64,000 bases of DNA from Cellvibrionaceae bacterium (GTDB taxonomy: Bacteria; Pseudomonadota; Gammaproteobacteria; Pseudomonadales; Cellvibrionaceae), in the NCBI GenBank assembly GCA_028281575.1, contig JANQJP010000046.1, positions 1-64,000 of the forward strand, given 5' to 3'. The translations under genes were made by a program, and so were the position numbers. Below the pieces are notes generated by a model. It saw only the letters and a list, made by a program, of their open reading frames with translations. It had not been told where the DNA came from and made no database searches. Shown here one piece after another: positions 1 through 8,735 of this stretch (position 1 is the stretch's first letter; every line of letters begins with the position of its first letter).

Positions 1-1412
1 CGCAAGTACCCGACGCGAACAAAATTACGCCTCCGATGATGGCCCCCTCAATACCTGGAAATAAAAACCAATTTTCTCTTTCGCTTATCTTGGACGGTGG
101 ACTGCCACTCGCTAGTATCGACGCACTTTTTCACGATGTGATCGTCACCAAAGATGGCGGTCAACACCGAATAACGCTCAAAAATCGGCGCGAAGATATG
201 AACCGGGATTTCGTACTTCAATGGCTCGCCAGCAATGATCACCAGCCCGCAGCAGCTGTCTTTACAGAAGAAGTGGAAGGTGAAAAATACGCGATGTTAA
301 TGATGCTGCCACCCTATAAAGACACACAGAAAAAACTCTCTCGTGACATTGTTTTTATCGTAGATACATCAGGATCGATGCAAGGCAATTCGATTGTTCA
401 GGCAAAAGAGAGTTTAAGCATGGCACTTAAACGGCTTACACCTGCGGATAGATTTAATGTAATTGAATTTAATTCCTCCCACAGCACACTTTTTTCAAGC
501 CTACAACATGCCGACAATTCAACCGTACAGCAAGCCGTTAATTGGGTCGGCGGGCTGATTGCCAACGGCGGAACCAACATGGCACCCGCCCTAAATGCGG
601 CTTTCGACTCCATTCAAGGCAGCGAACAATTACAACAAATTGTTTTTATTACCGACGGCGCCGTTGGCAATGAAGCAGCACTATTTAAGACAATCCACTC
701 GAAACTAAACAGCACTCGCCTGTTTACGGTAGGTATCGGCTCAGCACCTAATTCGTATTTTATGCGTAAAGCCGCAGAATTTGGTCGTGGAAGCTTTATC
801 TACATTGGCGACCAAAATGAAGTCGCCAGCAAGATGTCCAACTTATTTCTAAAACTCGAAAATGCAATTAGCACCAATATCGACGTGCGCTTTTCCAATG
901 CCGTAGAGCAATACCCATCCTCCGCCGGCGACTTGTACGCAGGTGAGCCTCTGATTGTCAGTGCTAAATTGCTCGGCGACGTAGAGGAAATTACCGTTAC
1001 GGGCGAACTCGCCGATAGCGCCTGGCAACAGACGATAAATTTACCAAAAACACATATGAATACCGGGGTTTCGCAATTGTGGGCGCGCGCGAAGATCGAG
1101 CAAATTGAAGACGATGGCATCACTGGTAAAAAAACACAAGAACAAGTAAAAAGCGACATTATTGAAATATCTCTCTTACACAAACTCGTCAGCCGCTTCA
1201 CCAGCTTCGTTGCCGTTGAACAGGAAATCGCGCGACCTGCGGAAAAGCAACTTAACAGTCAAGCCCTGGCAAATCAGGTAGCACAAGGTCAAAACCTGCA
1301 TAAAGTCATGTATCCACAAACCGCAACCACGGCAGAAATCGCCTGGTGGCTCGGCTTGTTCGCCTTCATCTGCTTCATCCTGCTTCGCCGTATGAACGAC
1401 GAGGAGCTATAA
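1..1412 (+). CDS. Marine sortase target protein with vWA domain (5' partial)
   Basis: The reading frame is open to the left edge, so the N-terminus (in this family a signal peptide and VIT domain) lies outside the window; internal ATGs at 36 and 39 are probably not starts. Counting from the Met at 36, a von Willebrand A domain starts near residue 103 with the MIDAS motif DTSGS (110-114). The C-terminus has YPQTATTA, resembling an LPxTA-type sorting signal, then a hydrophobic helix and an RRMNDEEL tail. This architecture matches the marine proteobacterial sortase target family. The sortase gene begins 2 bases after the stop, so the two are almost certainly one operon and an enzyme-substrate pair. 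The ligand of the vWA domain is unknown. Confidence 0.85.
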   Translation, partial: QVPDANKITPPMMAPSIPGNKNQFSLSLILDGGLPLASIDALFHDVIVTKDGGQHRITLKNRREDMNRDFVLQWLASNDHQPAAAVFTEEVEGEKYAMLMMLPPYKDTQKKLSRDIVFIVDTSGSMQGNSIVQAKESLSMALKRLTPADRFNVIEFNSSHSTLFSSLQHADNSTVQQAVNWVGGLIANGGTNMAPALNAAFDSIQGSEQLQQIVFITDGAVGNEAALFKTIHSKLNSTRLFTVGIGSAPNSYFMRKAAEFGRGSFIYIGDQNEVASKMSNLFLKLENAISTNIDVRFSNAVEQYPSSAGDLYAGEPLIVSAKLLGDVEEITVTGELADSAWQQTINLPKTHMNTGVSQLWARAKIEQIEDDGITGKKTQEQVKSDIIEISLLHKLVSRFTSFVAVEQEIARPAEKQLNSQALANQVAQGQNLHKVMYPQTATTAEIAWWLGLFAFICFILLRRMNDEEL

Positions 1413-1414
1413 AG

Positions 1415-2044
1415 ATGGACCGCACGGTTAAGTGCATTAACACATTATTTATCGTCGCACTTTTTTGTACCGGAGTCATCGCTTGGGGCCATTCGGCCCT
1501 AATTTACGCCAAGGCTAAACTAGCCCAATACCTCATTGCAGATGCTTGGCAAGAAACGTTAGCGACACAAAAAAATGTGAAACCGTGGCCCTGGGCAGAC
1601 ACTTGGCCAGTTGCGACCTTAGAAATACCCGAGCAGGGCATACAACTCTATGTACTCGCGGGCGCTAGCGGCACAAGCCTCGCTTTTGGTCCGGGACATA
1701 TTGATGGCACGGCCCCCATCGAAAGCACAGGCACAAAAGTGATTAGCGGACACCGGGACACTCACTTTAGCGCACTCGAATTTCTGGACGTCGGTGACAC
1801 ACTCATTCTGCAAGACAAACTAGGTCGCACACAGACATTCAGCGTTATTAGCGAGCAAGTGGTGAATATTAACGATGGCCCCTGGCAAATAGAAAAGCAA
1901 AATGACGAACTTCATTTAATTACATGTTTTCCATTTAGTTCCATTGTGCCAGGTGGTCCGCTTAGATACGTAGCAGTTGCCAAACCTAAACTTGATAATC
2001 TCGACACCTTAGAAGCTCAAACGACTTTGTATCAAAGCTTTTGA
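1415..2044 (+). CDS. Class GN (marine) sortase
   Basis: A 209-residue transpeptidase with an N-terminal membrane anchor (about residues 7-30) and a sortase fold. The catalytic triad is visible: His113 in SGHRDTHF, Cys171 in LITCFPF and Arg184 in GGPLRYVA. The start at 1415 is chosen because GAGGAG lies just upstream and the ATG follows the target gene's stop by 2 bases; a longer frame from 1346 would run inside the target gene. Sortases are uncommon in Gram-negative bacteria, and this subclass occurs as a dedicated pair with a vWA target such as its neighbour. The likely role is cleavage of the YPQTA-type signal and transfer of the target to an unknown acceptor in the envelope. Confidence 0.88.
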   Translation: MDRTVKCINTLFIVALFCTGVIAWGHSALIYAKAKLAQYLIADAWQETLATQKNVKPWPWADTWPVATLEIPEQGIQLYVLAGASGTSLAFGPGHIDGTAPIESTGTKVISGHRDTHFSALEFLDVGDTLILQDKLGRTQTFSVISEQVVNINDGPWQIEKQNDELHLITCFPFSSIVPGGPLRYVAVAKPKLDNLDTLEAQTTLYQSF

Positions 2045-2112
2045 TTTGAGCAGCTTTGTCACAGGCTTCTGCTCCGCCCACTGCACGTCGATAATGACCA
2101 GGCTAATATGAT

Positions 2113-2580
2113 TTATCGAGTACTCGCGGTAATATTTTTTAAGCCACTCATCTTTTCTAAAGCTTCGGTTTTATCAACCCGCTTCCCGTGCGAAAACCTC
2201 ACAAAATATACATCACCTGCCTGACCAGTAAATTCTTCAACCACTCTAAAACCATCGACTTTACCGACAACAGCACCAAGCCCCCAGCCAACCTTATCTC
2301 CCCTCCCCAAAATAGAGCCGCCTTTACGTGATACAGTAATAAGACCAGGTTCAACTTCGTAAACAGCATAGGTACCTGAATTTAATCGACCGATAAACTG
2401 ATTGTTAACTGCCACAATATCGGAATTGGCACCTCCAACGAGGCTCGATGTACGAAATGCATATATCGTGACTTTATCTGCAGCTAAAGCAGGCATAACA
2501 AACTGCGCTTCGGGAGTACTCGAACAGCTGGCAACCAGAATGAAAATCGCTGAAATAAGCACTTTTACTAGACGATTCAT
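2113..2580 (-). CDS. Putative lipoprotein, DUF2846-like
   Basis: About 155 residues. The start at 2580 is preferred over an in-frame codon at 2595 because GGAGGAAAG lies 8 bases before it. A signal peptide ends in a lipobox (LVASC), so the mature protein should be lipid-anchored. The body (ADKVTIYAFR..., NNQFIGRLNSGTYAVYEVEPG) resembles small DUF2846-type lipoproteins with a beta-rich fold. It lies on the minus strand, convergent with the sortase gene. No enzymatic motif is visible and the function is unknown. Confidence 0.6.
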   Translation of the reverse strand: MNRLVKVLISAIFILVASCSSTPEAQFVMPALAADKVTIYAFRTSSLVGGANSDIVAVNNQFIGRLNSGTYAVYEVEPGLITVSRKGGSILGRGDKVGWGLGAVVGKVDGFRVVEEFTGQAGDVYFVRFSHGKRVDKTEALEKMSGLKNITASTR

Positions 2581-2624
2581 CGATCTTTCCTCCAATGGAC
2601 TTGTTATCAGTGAACTTTAGGAGA

Positions 2625-3122
2625 TTAGCCTAGTGCCAAAGCCGCTGCAATCCACAACAGAGCGATCACAACTAAAAAAGTAACTAAACGCCGCAAGCCA
2701 AAATAGTGTTTTGTAATAAGGCGATGTTTCACAAGCACACCATCAAAATACAATAACACCAGGATAAATGCGGTAATCGCGAATACGGCAAGAAGATCAG
2801 GGAAAAACATTACCATAGCCACTGCAGACAAGGTAATAACATTTGTTGCAGCTAAAAAACGCGGCGTTTCTATTTCCGGATTACTACCGGCAAACGCCCA
2901 ATGTGCCCCAGCGACAAAGCTCAATATTACCGCACTATATACTTTGAAGAAAAAAAGGATAGCCATTTTCGAGACGGGCATGAGTGAAGGAAACGTGAGC
3001 AGAAGCGCAACACCATAAAATGGTATGGCTCCAGCGATAGTAAGCAATTCGCGAATCGGGAAGCGTACTTTCGCTAAACCGAGCGAGGTAAAAACGTCTT
3101 CATCCGATGCTTCTTTATGCAT
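2625..3122 (-). CDS. DUF3429-like integral membrane protein
   Basis: About 165 residues with roughly five hydrophobic segments; family-like features include the GAHWAF motif between helices. An in-frame codon at 3155 exists, but the ATG at 3122 (MHKEAS) follows a GGGGGTGG purine run and gives a usual family length, so it is preferred. It is divergent from the riboswitch-controlled operon and about 75 bases from its predicted promoter. DUF3429 proteins are inner-membrane proteins of unknown function. Confidence 0.6.
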   Translation of the reverse strand: MHKEASDEDVFTSLGLAKVRFPIRELLTIAGAIPFYGVALLLTFPSLMPVSKMAILFFFKVYSAVILSFVAGAHWAFAGSNPEIETPRFLAATNVITLSAVAMVMFFPDLLAVFAITAFILVLLYFDGVLVKHRLITKHYFGLRRLVTFLVVIALLWIAAALALG

Positions 3123-3196
3123 AAACCACCCCCTCGACACTTTTACGCACTGCACTTTATTTCAGATGCCTTAGATCAAGCCTTGTTACTGCGATG

Positions 3197-3225
3197 TTTA
3201 AATGAACGCAGCAATGCGCTATTAT
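3197..3225 (+). promoter_or_regulatory. Candidate sigma70 promoter for the thiamine operon
   Basis: TTTAAA at 3197-3202 (4 of 6 to the -35 consensus) and TATTAT at 3220-3225 (5 of 6 to -10) are separated by 17 bases. Transcription would start near 3232, at the 5' edge of the TPP riboswitch, which is the main reason to trust it. This is a sequence match only. Confidence 0.45.
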
Positions 3226-3232
3226 TCCGCCG

Positions 3233-3317
3233 CTCCTTGGGGGTGGCTACGCGCCTGAGATGGGAATATCCCGAACCCCTTGAACCTGATCCGGTTAGTA
3301 CCGGCGTAGGAATAGGA
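3233..3317 (+). ncRNA. TPP (THI-box) riboswitch
   Basis: The conserved THI-element blocks appear in order: GGGGGTGGC (3239-3247), CTGAGATGGG (3255-3264), ACCCCTTGAACCTGATC (3275-3291) and GGCGTAGGAA (3303-3312). These are the pyrimidine- and pyrophosphate-sensing segments of the TPP aptamer. It lies about 115 bases upstream of a TonB-dependent receptor ATG. No strong intrinsic terminator is seen between aptamer and ATG, so control may be by masking the ribosome-binding site (AAGAGG, 3423-3428). TPP binding would be expected to lower expression of the downstream genes. Confidence 0.93.
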
Positions 3318-3434
3318 AACAGCTTCGACTGCTGCATTCGCGACCCCGTTCGCCTTCAGTTTGGCTGATCTAGATATCCATATCTTTCGCTTGCTTCCGG
3401 GTCTCCTATTGAATATTTACATAAGAGGCCTGTA

Positions 3435-5582
3435 ATGATATTTCGTACCGTCACCTGTTTTACATTAATGTCACTTTGCTTCAATGCACTGGCAAACACC
3501 GAGGAAGAAGTGTTTGTAACAGGCGAGTTATTGAGCACTAGTGTGCTCGAATTAAGCAACAGTGTTTCCGTGCTCGATCAAAAAACAATAGCGGATCGCG
3601 AGGCCAAAAACCTCGAAGATCTCCTCAACCTTGCACCAAATGTGAATTTTTCCGCTGGAGCCTCGCGCGGACGTTTTATCCAAATTCGCGGTATTGGCGA
3701 ACGAAGCCAATTTGTTGCACCAATCAATCCCTCTGTGGGCGTGATCGTAGATGGCATCGATTTTACCGGCATTGCAACAGGCGTCACCGCTTTGGATACC
3801 CAACAAGTCGAAGTGTTTCGCGGTCCACAGGGCACGCTCTACGGTGCCAACGCTCTGGCGGGTATGATTAATGTGGTCGGCAACCGACCGAGTGATAGTT
3901 TTTACGCAGAGTTCGGCGCGGGCGCTGGAAACTACGGCAGTTATCACACGCATGCCACGTTAAGCGGACCAATTTCCGACGCGCTTAAATGGCGTTTTGC
4001 CGCGCTTAAAAATGAGAGCGATGGTTTTATTGAAAATACCCACCTAAATACTGACGATACAAATAATATTGACGAATTAAGCCTGAGGAATCATTTCCAC
4101 TACGAGTTAGGCTCCACAGCAAGCCTCGATTTAATTAGTTTTTTTATCGACGTTGACAACGGCTACGATGCCTTCAGCCTGGATAATACCCGTGAAACAC
4201 TATCCGACGAACCAGGCCACGACCGACAGGAAACTTTGGCTCACGCGCTGCATGTAAACGTCAATGGATTAAGCTTTGCCGATCTAAATACCACACTGAG
4301 TATCGCCGACTCCGAAACCGAGTACGGCTACGACGAAGACTGGTCGTTTCGAGAAATATGCGCTATTGATTCAGAGTGTGCTTTTTTTCAATATTCCACA
4401 ACAGATAATTACGTACGCGAGAATGACAATACAAGTATCGACGTGCGATTGGTAGCGAAAGAAACGGCCGAGCTACAGTGGGCCGCTGGCATTTATCATA
4501 GAAACCAAAATGTCGATTTAGCGAGAACCCAAAAAAACAATGACCCTGGCCCTGCCCCAGATTTCTATAGCCCAATTGCTGCACCCAGCATCACACGCTA
4601 CTTAAGCGACTACAAAACACAAAACACCGCCGTTTATGGTCAAATCAATTTCAGGCTTGTACAAAACTTAAATTTAATGACGGGCCTGCGTCTGGAGGAC
4701 TTTTCTGCGGAATTCAGCGATAGCGACGGTGCGGAATTCGATCCGAGTGAATCACTTTGGGGCGGACGAATCACACTCGAATATACGAGCAAAACAGACA
4801 AACTCTACTACGCCCTGGTTTCCCGCGGTTATAAATCGGGCGGCTTTAACCCAGACCCATCACTCGACGATGAAGTAAAAACCTTCGATACCGAAACCAT
4901 GCTCAATTACGAGCTCGGTACAAAAGGCCGCTGGCTTGAAGATCGCCTGCAAGCGCAGCTGGCATTATTTTATCAACAACGCGATGATGTTCAGGTAAAG
5001 CAGTCGCTCGCAACACCAGTGGACGGTGCGTTTGAATTTACCGATTTTATCGATAACGCGGCCGAAGGCAGTAACTACGGCATTGAAGCAGAGTTGGTAT
5101 TTGCCGCCAGCGACAACCTTAGCCTATTTGGTTCTTTCGGTATACTCGAAACAGAGTTTCAGGACTTTGTGAATCTCAGCCACGTCGATCGAAATACCGA
5201 CACCGGCGAGGGTTATGATATGAGCGGGCGCCAACAGGCCCACGCGCCACGCTACCAGTTTTTTGTAGGTGCTGAATTCCAACTTTCACAACCTTTAACC
5301 TTCCGGGTCGAAGTTGAAGGGAAAGACGAATTTTATTTCTCTGAAAGCCACAACCAGCGCAGTGAAGCTTATTCCTTATTAAACGCTCGCTTGGAGTATA
5401 AACGTGACAATTTTTTAGTGGCATTGTGGGGGAAAAATTTAACCGACGAAACAGTTGCGACCCGCGGTTTCTATTTTAGTAACGACTTCGGCAATGATCC
5501 GCGTAAGCTTTACGCTCCTGAAACCTACACTCAGTTGGGTGCACCGCTTACTTTTGGTGTTAGCGCAAATATTAAACTGTAA
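3435..5582 (+). CDS. TonB-dependent outer-membrane receptor, predicted for thiamine or its precursors
   Basis: A 715-residue protein with a signal peptide (cleavage likely after ALA near residue 20), a plug domain (NLEDLLNLAPNVNF, IQIRGIGERSQF, VEVFRGPQGTLYGANALAG) and a beta-barrel ending in a C-terminal aromatic/hydrophobic strand (GVSANIKL). The start is supported by AAGAGG upstream. TonB-dependent receptors import scarce ligands across the outer membrane using ExbB-ExbD-TonB energy. Its place right behind a TPP riboswitch makes it a thiamin-regulated receptor of the type named Omr1 in comparative genomics; thiamine uptake is inferred from regulation and neighbours. The next operon gene is 375 bases downstream, across repeat A. 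Confidence 0.88.
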   Translation: MIFRTVTCFTLMSLCFNALANTEEEVFVTGELLSTSVLELSNSVSVLDQKTIADREAKNLEDLLNLAPNVNFSAGASRGRFIQIRGIGERSQFVAPINPSVGVIVDGIDFTGIATGVTALDTQQVEVFRGPQGTLYGANALAGMINVVGNRPSDSFYAEFGAGAGNYGSYHTHATLSGPISDALKWRFAALKNESDGFIENTHLNTDDTNNIDELSLRNHFHYELGSTASLDLISFFIDVDNGYDAFSLDNTRETLSDEPGHDRQETLAHALHVNVNGLSFADLNTTLSIADSETEYGYDEDWSFREICAIDSECAFFQYSTTDNYVRENDNTSIDVRLVAKETAELQWAAGIYHRNQNVDLARTQKNNDPGPAPDFYSPIAAPSITRYLSDYKTQNTAVYGQINFRLVQNLNLMTGLRLEDFSAEFSDSDGAEFDPSESLWGGRITLEYTSKTDKLYYALVSRGYKSGGFNPDPSLDDEVKTFDTETMLNYELGTKGRWLEDRLQAQLALFYQQRDDVQVKQSLATPVDGAFEFTDFIDNAAEGSNYGIEAELVFAASDNLSLFGSFGILETEFQDFVNLSHVDRNTDTGEGYDMSGRQQAHAPRYQFFVGAEFQLSQPLTFRVEVEGKDEFYFSESHNQRSEAYSLLNARLEYKRDNFLVALWGKNLTDETVATRGFYFSNDFGNDPRKLYAPETYTQLGAPLTFGVSANIKL

Positions 5583-5660
5583 CCGAGCTTTCCCATTAGC
5601 TTTTCGTGGTGCGGCTAAAATATATACACCGAAAAAATTATCGTAGCTTAAGCAGGGCAC

Positions 5661-5903
5661 GAAGCAGGGGTTGGCCACTTGTACTAGAGACCTTCACCAG
5701 CAGGCGCCCGCCATGAATGGCTGGTGTTAGAACAACGCAGGAGCAGTTGTCGGGATGCTGGTGCAGAGCCTACATGGGTGGAGCGGATGAAAGCGAAGCA
5801 CTGCTTCGCTCTGCGTAACGACCCTTATTTATGATTTTGGGCTGGGCCTGCTTGCAGGTATTCACGGCGTGTCTCTAGTACAAGTGGCCAACCCCTACGC
5901 TTC
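5661..5903 (+). repeat. Repeat A: conserved core inside long inverted arms
   Basis: Left arm 5661-5691 and right arm 5871-5903 are reverse complements over about 31 bases apart from a 2-base indel (inner part GTCTCTAGTACAAGTGGCC on the right). The core between them aligns, on the opposite strand, with the core of repeat B (12704-12879), for example GGTGTTAGAACAACGCAGG, GGTGGAGCGGAT and ATGATTTTGGGC. The arms of A and B are unrelated to each other. The element fills most of the gap between the receptor and the YkoF-like gene; there is no coding gene in 5583-5957. Confidence 0.8.
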
Positions 5904-5957
5904 CGAGATAACGTGAAACTAATGAAATTTTAACTAAAAAAATTGGAGCTAATACGA

Positions 5958-6209
5958 ATGTTACTAAGTGTAGAACTTACGCTCTATCCCCTTCAGGATA
6001 ACTATTTAGAAATTATCAAAGCGGTAATTGAAAAGTTAAATAGCTTTAGTGAAGTAGAAGTAAAAACATATCCAACAGCAACCGTTATCGTCGGCGATTA
6101 CGACAAAACAATGCATGTTGTTAGCGACGTCGTCCGCTGGAGCTATGACACTTATGGCAAATGCGTATTTATCGCTAAATTTTTACCTGAATATGACGCA
6201 AGAAGTTAA
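5958..6209 (+). CDS. Small YkoF/MTH1187-like thiamine-binding-type protein
   Basis: An 83-residue soluble protein starting MLLSVELTLYPLQ. The ATG at 5958 is chosen over a TTG at 5943 because GGAG (5945-5948) is well spaced for it. The beta-alpha-beta pattern with LxxYPL near the N-terminus and TYPTATVIVGDYD in the middle resembles the small YkoF/MTH1187 ferredoxin-like family, whose YkoF member binds thiamine or HMP in Bacillus. Its stop overlaps the next start (TAATG), so it is translationally coupled to the PnuC-type transporter. A thiamine-binding role is inferred from fold resemblance and context. Confidence 0.55.
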   Translation: MLLSVELTLYPLQDNYLEIIKAVIEKLNSFSEVEVKTYPTATVIVGDYDKTMHVVSDVVRWSYDTYGKCVFIAKFLPEYDARS

Positions 6210-6823
6210 TGTTACAAGAAATTATTAGTACTGGCGTTAATGGCTTACTCGGGCAATCTCCCGCAGAAATGCTTGCTGTAAGCCTGGCTATTGCCTACTT
6301 AATATTGGCAATGCGCCAGAGCATTTGGTGTTGGCCTTGCGCGTTTATAAGCACAGCGTTATTTACTTGGGTATTTTTTGATGCGCTTCTCTTTATGGAG
6401 GCGTTGCTAAACATCTATTACATGGGCATGGCCGTCTATGGCTTCTGGTGCTGGAAAACCAAGATAGCCGATAACGCTGTGTTATCGATTAGTACCTGGC
6501 GACTCTCACGGCACGGGTTTGTGCTTGCATTAATACTAACGCTGAGTCTATTAAGTGGTTTTATTCTCACCAAACAAACCGACGCCGCGTGGCCTTACCT
6601 CGATTCATTTACTACTTGGGGCTCAGTAATTACAACTTATATGGTAGCGAGAAAGATTTTCGAAAATTGGTTTTATTGGTTGGTAATCGATGCTATCGCC
6701 CTTTTCCTCTATATTGACAGAGGGCTTTATCCAAGCGCGGTGCTAATGATGATCTATTTGGTGTTAGTGGTCATTGGCATATATAGTTGGCGCAAGCAGA
6801 TGCACCAACAGTTGTTCCCATGA
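6209..6823 (+). CDS. pnuT: PnuC-family transporter, predicted thiamine permease PnuT
   Basis: A 204-residue inner-membrane protein with about seven hydrophobic helices. Features typical of PnuC proteins include W-rich helices (WCWPCAFISTALFTWVFFDA), YGFWCWK and the WxxVIDAIALFLY stretch near residue 155. PnuC members carry nicotinamide riboside, riboflavin (PnuX) or thiamine (PnuT) by facilitated diffusion followed by metabolic trapping. Location behind a TPP riboswitch and next to a kinase points to thiamine. It overlaps the upstream stop by 1 base and the downstream start by 4 bases (ATGA), so the three genes are tightly coupled. Confidence 0.82.
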   Translation: MLQEIISTGVNGLLGQSPAEMLAVSLAIAYLILAMRQSIWCWPCAFISTALFTWVFFDALLFMEALLNIYYMGMAVYGFWCWKTKIADNAVLSISTWRLSRHGFVLALILTLSLLSGFILTKQTDAAWPYLDSFTTWGSVITTYMVARKIFENWFYWLVIDAIALFLYIDRGLYPSAVLMMIYLVLVVIGIYSWRKQMHQQLFP

Positions 6824-7590
6824 AATTGGATCGCTTACACCAAGTCCTGGAAAGCTGGCGCTCCTGGCCAGTTTACCTTCAGTGCAAACCAACCCTGCAA
6901 GAGTCACTTTCGCGCGGACGCAGCAACGCCAGTTACCTTATCAACGCCGACGGCGAATTAATGACATTGAGGCTGGATGGTGATTGCACCGAATACCTGG
7001 GCATGGATCGTGCGTTTGAAGAAAAAGTATTAACAGCATTAGCTAAAACTGGTATGAGCCATAAACTAATTTTCAGTTCGCGTGAACAAAAATTCAGTGT
7101 ATTTAGCTATGTAAAGGGACGCGCCTGGTCCATGCAAGATTTTTTGAATCCCCAACAACGCAGGCGTCTGACGCAACTGATCACCCAAATTCAATCTATC
7201 ACTATCGGCTATCCGGTTAAGGACTATGGCAGGTATCTGGATAATTATATAAAACACCTGGACACACTGGGCCTTCCTCTAGCGCAACAAGAGTTCAGGC
7301 GCTACCTTGAATTTAGAACTGAAATCGATACATTTTTCCAGCAAGAATTTAACCCCGTACTTAGTCATCACGATTTGGTTCCCGAAAATATCATTGAAAC
7401 CAGTGGTGGATTAACGCTTATTGATTGGGAATATGCTTCGATGACACATCCAGATTTCGATCATCGCTATATAGAAAGCCAATTATTGAATAATCCCAGG
7501 GAATTACTCGATGGAGGTAGTCTGAATAAACTGATTTATTGGACAAACTATTTATGGGAGCGCACAAATAAAGCAGCACTGCCTAATTAA
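6820..7590 (+). CDS. APH-family small-molecule kinase, predicted thiamine kinase
   Basis: A 256-residue protein of the aminoglycoside/choline phosphotransferase fold. The catalytic-loop motif SHHDLVPEN (Asp185) and the metal-binding IDWEY (Asp202) are intact. The start at 6820 is in an ATGA overlap with the transporter; an in-frame TTG at 6787 would lie inside pnuT. Thiamine kinase (ThiK/YcfN) belongs to this fold, and phosphorylation would trap thiamine brought in by a PnuT facilitator. Substrate is inferred from the riboswitch and operon; choline or another alcohol cannot be excluded. The 3' end overlaps the convergent response regulator gene by 8 bases. Confidence 0.75.
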   Translation: MKLDRLHQVLESWRSWPVYLQCKPTLQESLSRGRSNASYLINADGELMTLRLDGDCTEYLGMDRAFEEKVLTALAKTGMSHKLIFSSREQKFSVFSYVKGRAWSMQDFLNPQQRRRLTQLITQIQSITIGYPVKDYGRYLDNYIKHLDTLGLPLAQQEFRRYLEFRTEIDTFFQQEFNPVLSHHDLVPENIIETSGGLTLIDWEYASMTHPDFDHRYIESQLLNNPRELLDGGSLNKLIYWTNYLWERTNKAALPN

Positions 7591-8731
7591 TAGCCGCATC
7601 CCTAGCAGCAATGGATAGTTTTTTTACGATGTCTTTTACTTCATCATCAATTTTAAATCCCGATTCCATATGGGCAAGCGACCTGTCCACAGCGGCGGAT
7701 AAAATATCGAGCAACTGAGATTCCTGGGCATCTGTTAACGCCATAGGTAGAAAGGAAGCTTCAACCTCTTCTACCATTTGATCCAATATCTCGACCGTGT
7801 GTTTTTTGTGAGCCTCCTGTTTTATATGAATGCTATCCAAAGCGTTTTTAGCGTTAACCACAGCCTGGCAGATAGCTGAATATTTTTTCCCTGCCGCAGC
7901 AGACAGTTCGACAAAAAATTTAAGTTTCGCGTTTGCACCTTCCAACAAAATCATTAGATGATCTTTAAGCGATCCACGCTTCTCATTATCTTCAGGCATA
8001 TTTTTTATGAGGACAACGATACTTTTCTGAACTACAAACAAACGAGCCCCATGCTCAAAAAATGGCTTATCATGCCCTTTCATTCGCGATAGCAATTCAA
8101 CTTCAAGCATATTGGGATCGGCACCAGTAGAACCTAGCTCGCTGACAGTATCCTGCTCAAATAGAACAACGGCATTGAGATTAGTCTGGCGCAGTGCGTC
8201 CAAGGTAATTTTCATCAGTTCGCTTGAAGTACTCGCTTCGAAGCTCATCCGCATAAAATTAATAATACCGCTCAAATTACCCGACTCAGACATCACGGTG
8301 TAAATAAGTTGGTTCGCAGCTTCTGCTTGTTGTTGAAGGTTGGCCTTCCTGGTAACACTTTCTAATGCATTTTTTATTTTCGAACGGAGTATTGCCGGCT
8401 CATAGGGTTTTACAATATAGTCTACGGCGCCGAGATCCAGGCCTTTTATAATTTCTTCTGTCGTATCGTTTGCCGACAAAAAAATTACGTCAATATCTTT
8501 AAGCCCTGGATCATTTTTTATTTCCCTACAGGCTTCATAACCGTCCTTACCAGGCATATTCACATCCAGTAGAATAAGATCGGGTTTTTTATCTTCAACA
8601 CGCAATGCAGCTATACCATCATCCGCCGACGTTGAAGCTGTTATGATATAAGTATCATTCAATTCACCGATTAGCATGTGAATATCCTGGGGCGAATCAT
8701 CAACAATTAGGATACGTGCTTTACTACTCAT
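7583..8731 (-). CDS. Response regulator with unrecognised output region, third gene of the H-NOX operon
   Basis: About 382 residues. The start at 8731 has GGGAG upstream and lies 4 bases after the kinase stop. An N-terminal receiver domain (1-125) has the acidic pocket VDDS and phospho-acceptor Asp56 (LILLDVNMP), with KP near 107. Residues about 145-280 look GAF-like (TLDALRQTNLNAVVLFE..., ARLFVVQKSIVVLIKN). The C-terminal ~120 residues are helical and charged with no motif I recognise. There is no DNA-binding, GGDEF, EAL or HD-GYP signature. It is the likely phosphate recipient of the adjacent hybrid kinase. Confidence 0.78.
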   Translation of the reverse strand: MSSKARILIVDDSPQDIHMLIGELNDTYIITASTSADDGIAALRVEDKKPDLILLDVNMPGKDGYEACREIKNDPGLKDIDVIFLSANDTTEEIIKGLDLGAVDYIVKPYEPAILRSKIKNALESVTRKANLQQQAEAANQLIYTVMSESGNLSGIINFMRMSFEASTSSELMKITLDALRQTNLNAVVLFEQDTVSELGSTGADPNMLEVELLSRMKGHDKPFFEHGARLFVVQKSIVVLIKNMPEDNEKRGSLKDHLMILLEGANAKLKFFVELSAAAGKKYSAICQAVVNAKNALDSIHIKQEAHKKHTVEILDQMVEEVEASFLPMALTDAQESQLLDILSAAVDRSLAHMESGFKIDDEVKDIVKKLSIAARDAAIN

Positions 8732-8735
8732 ATCT

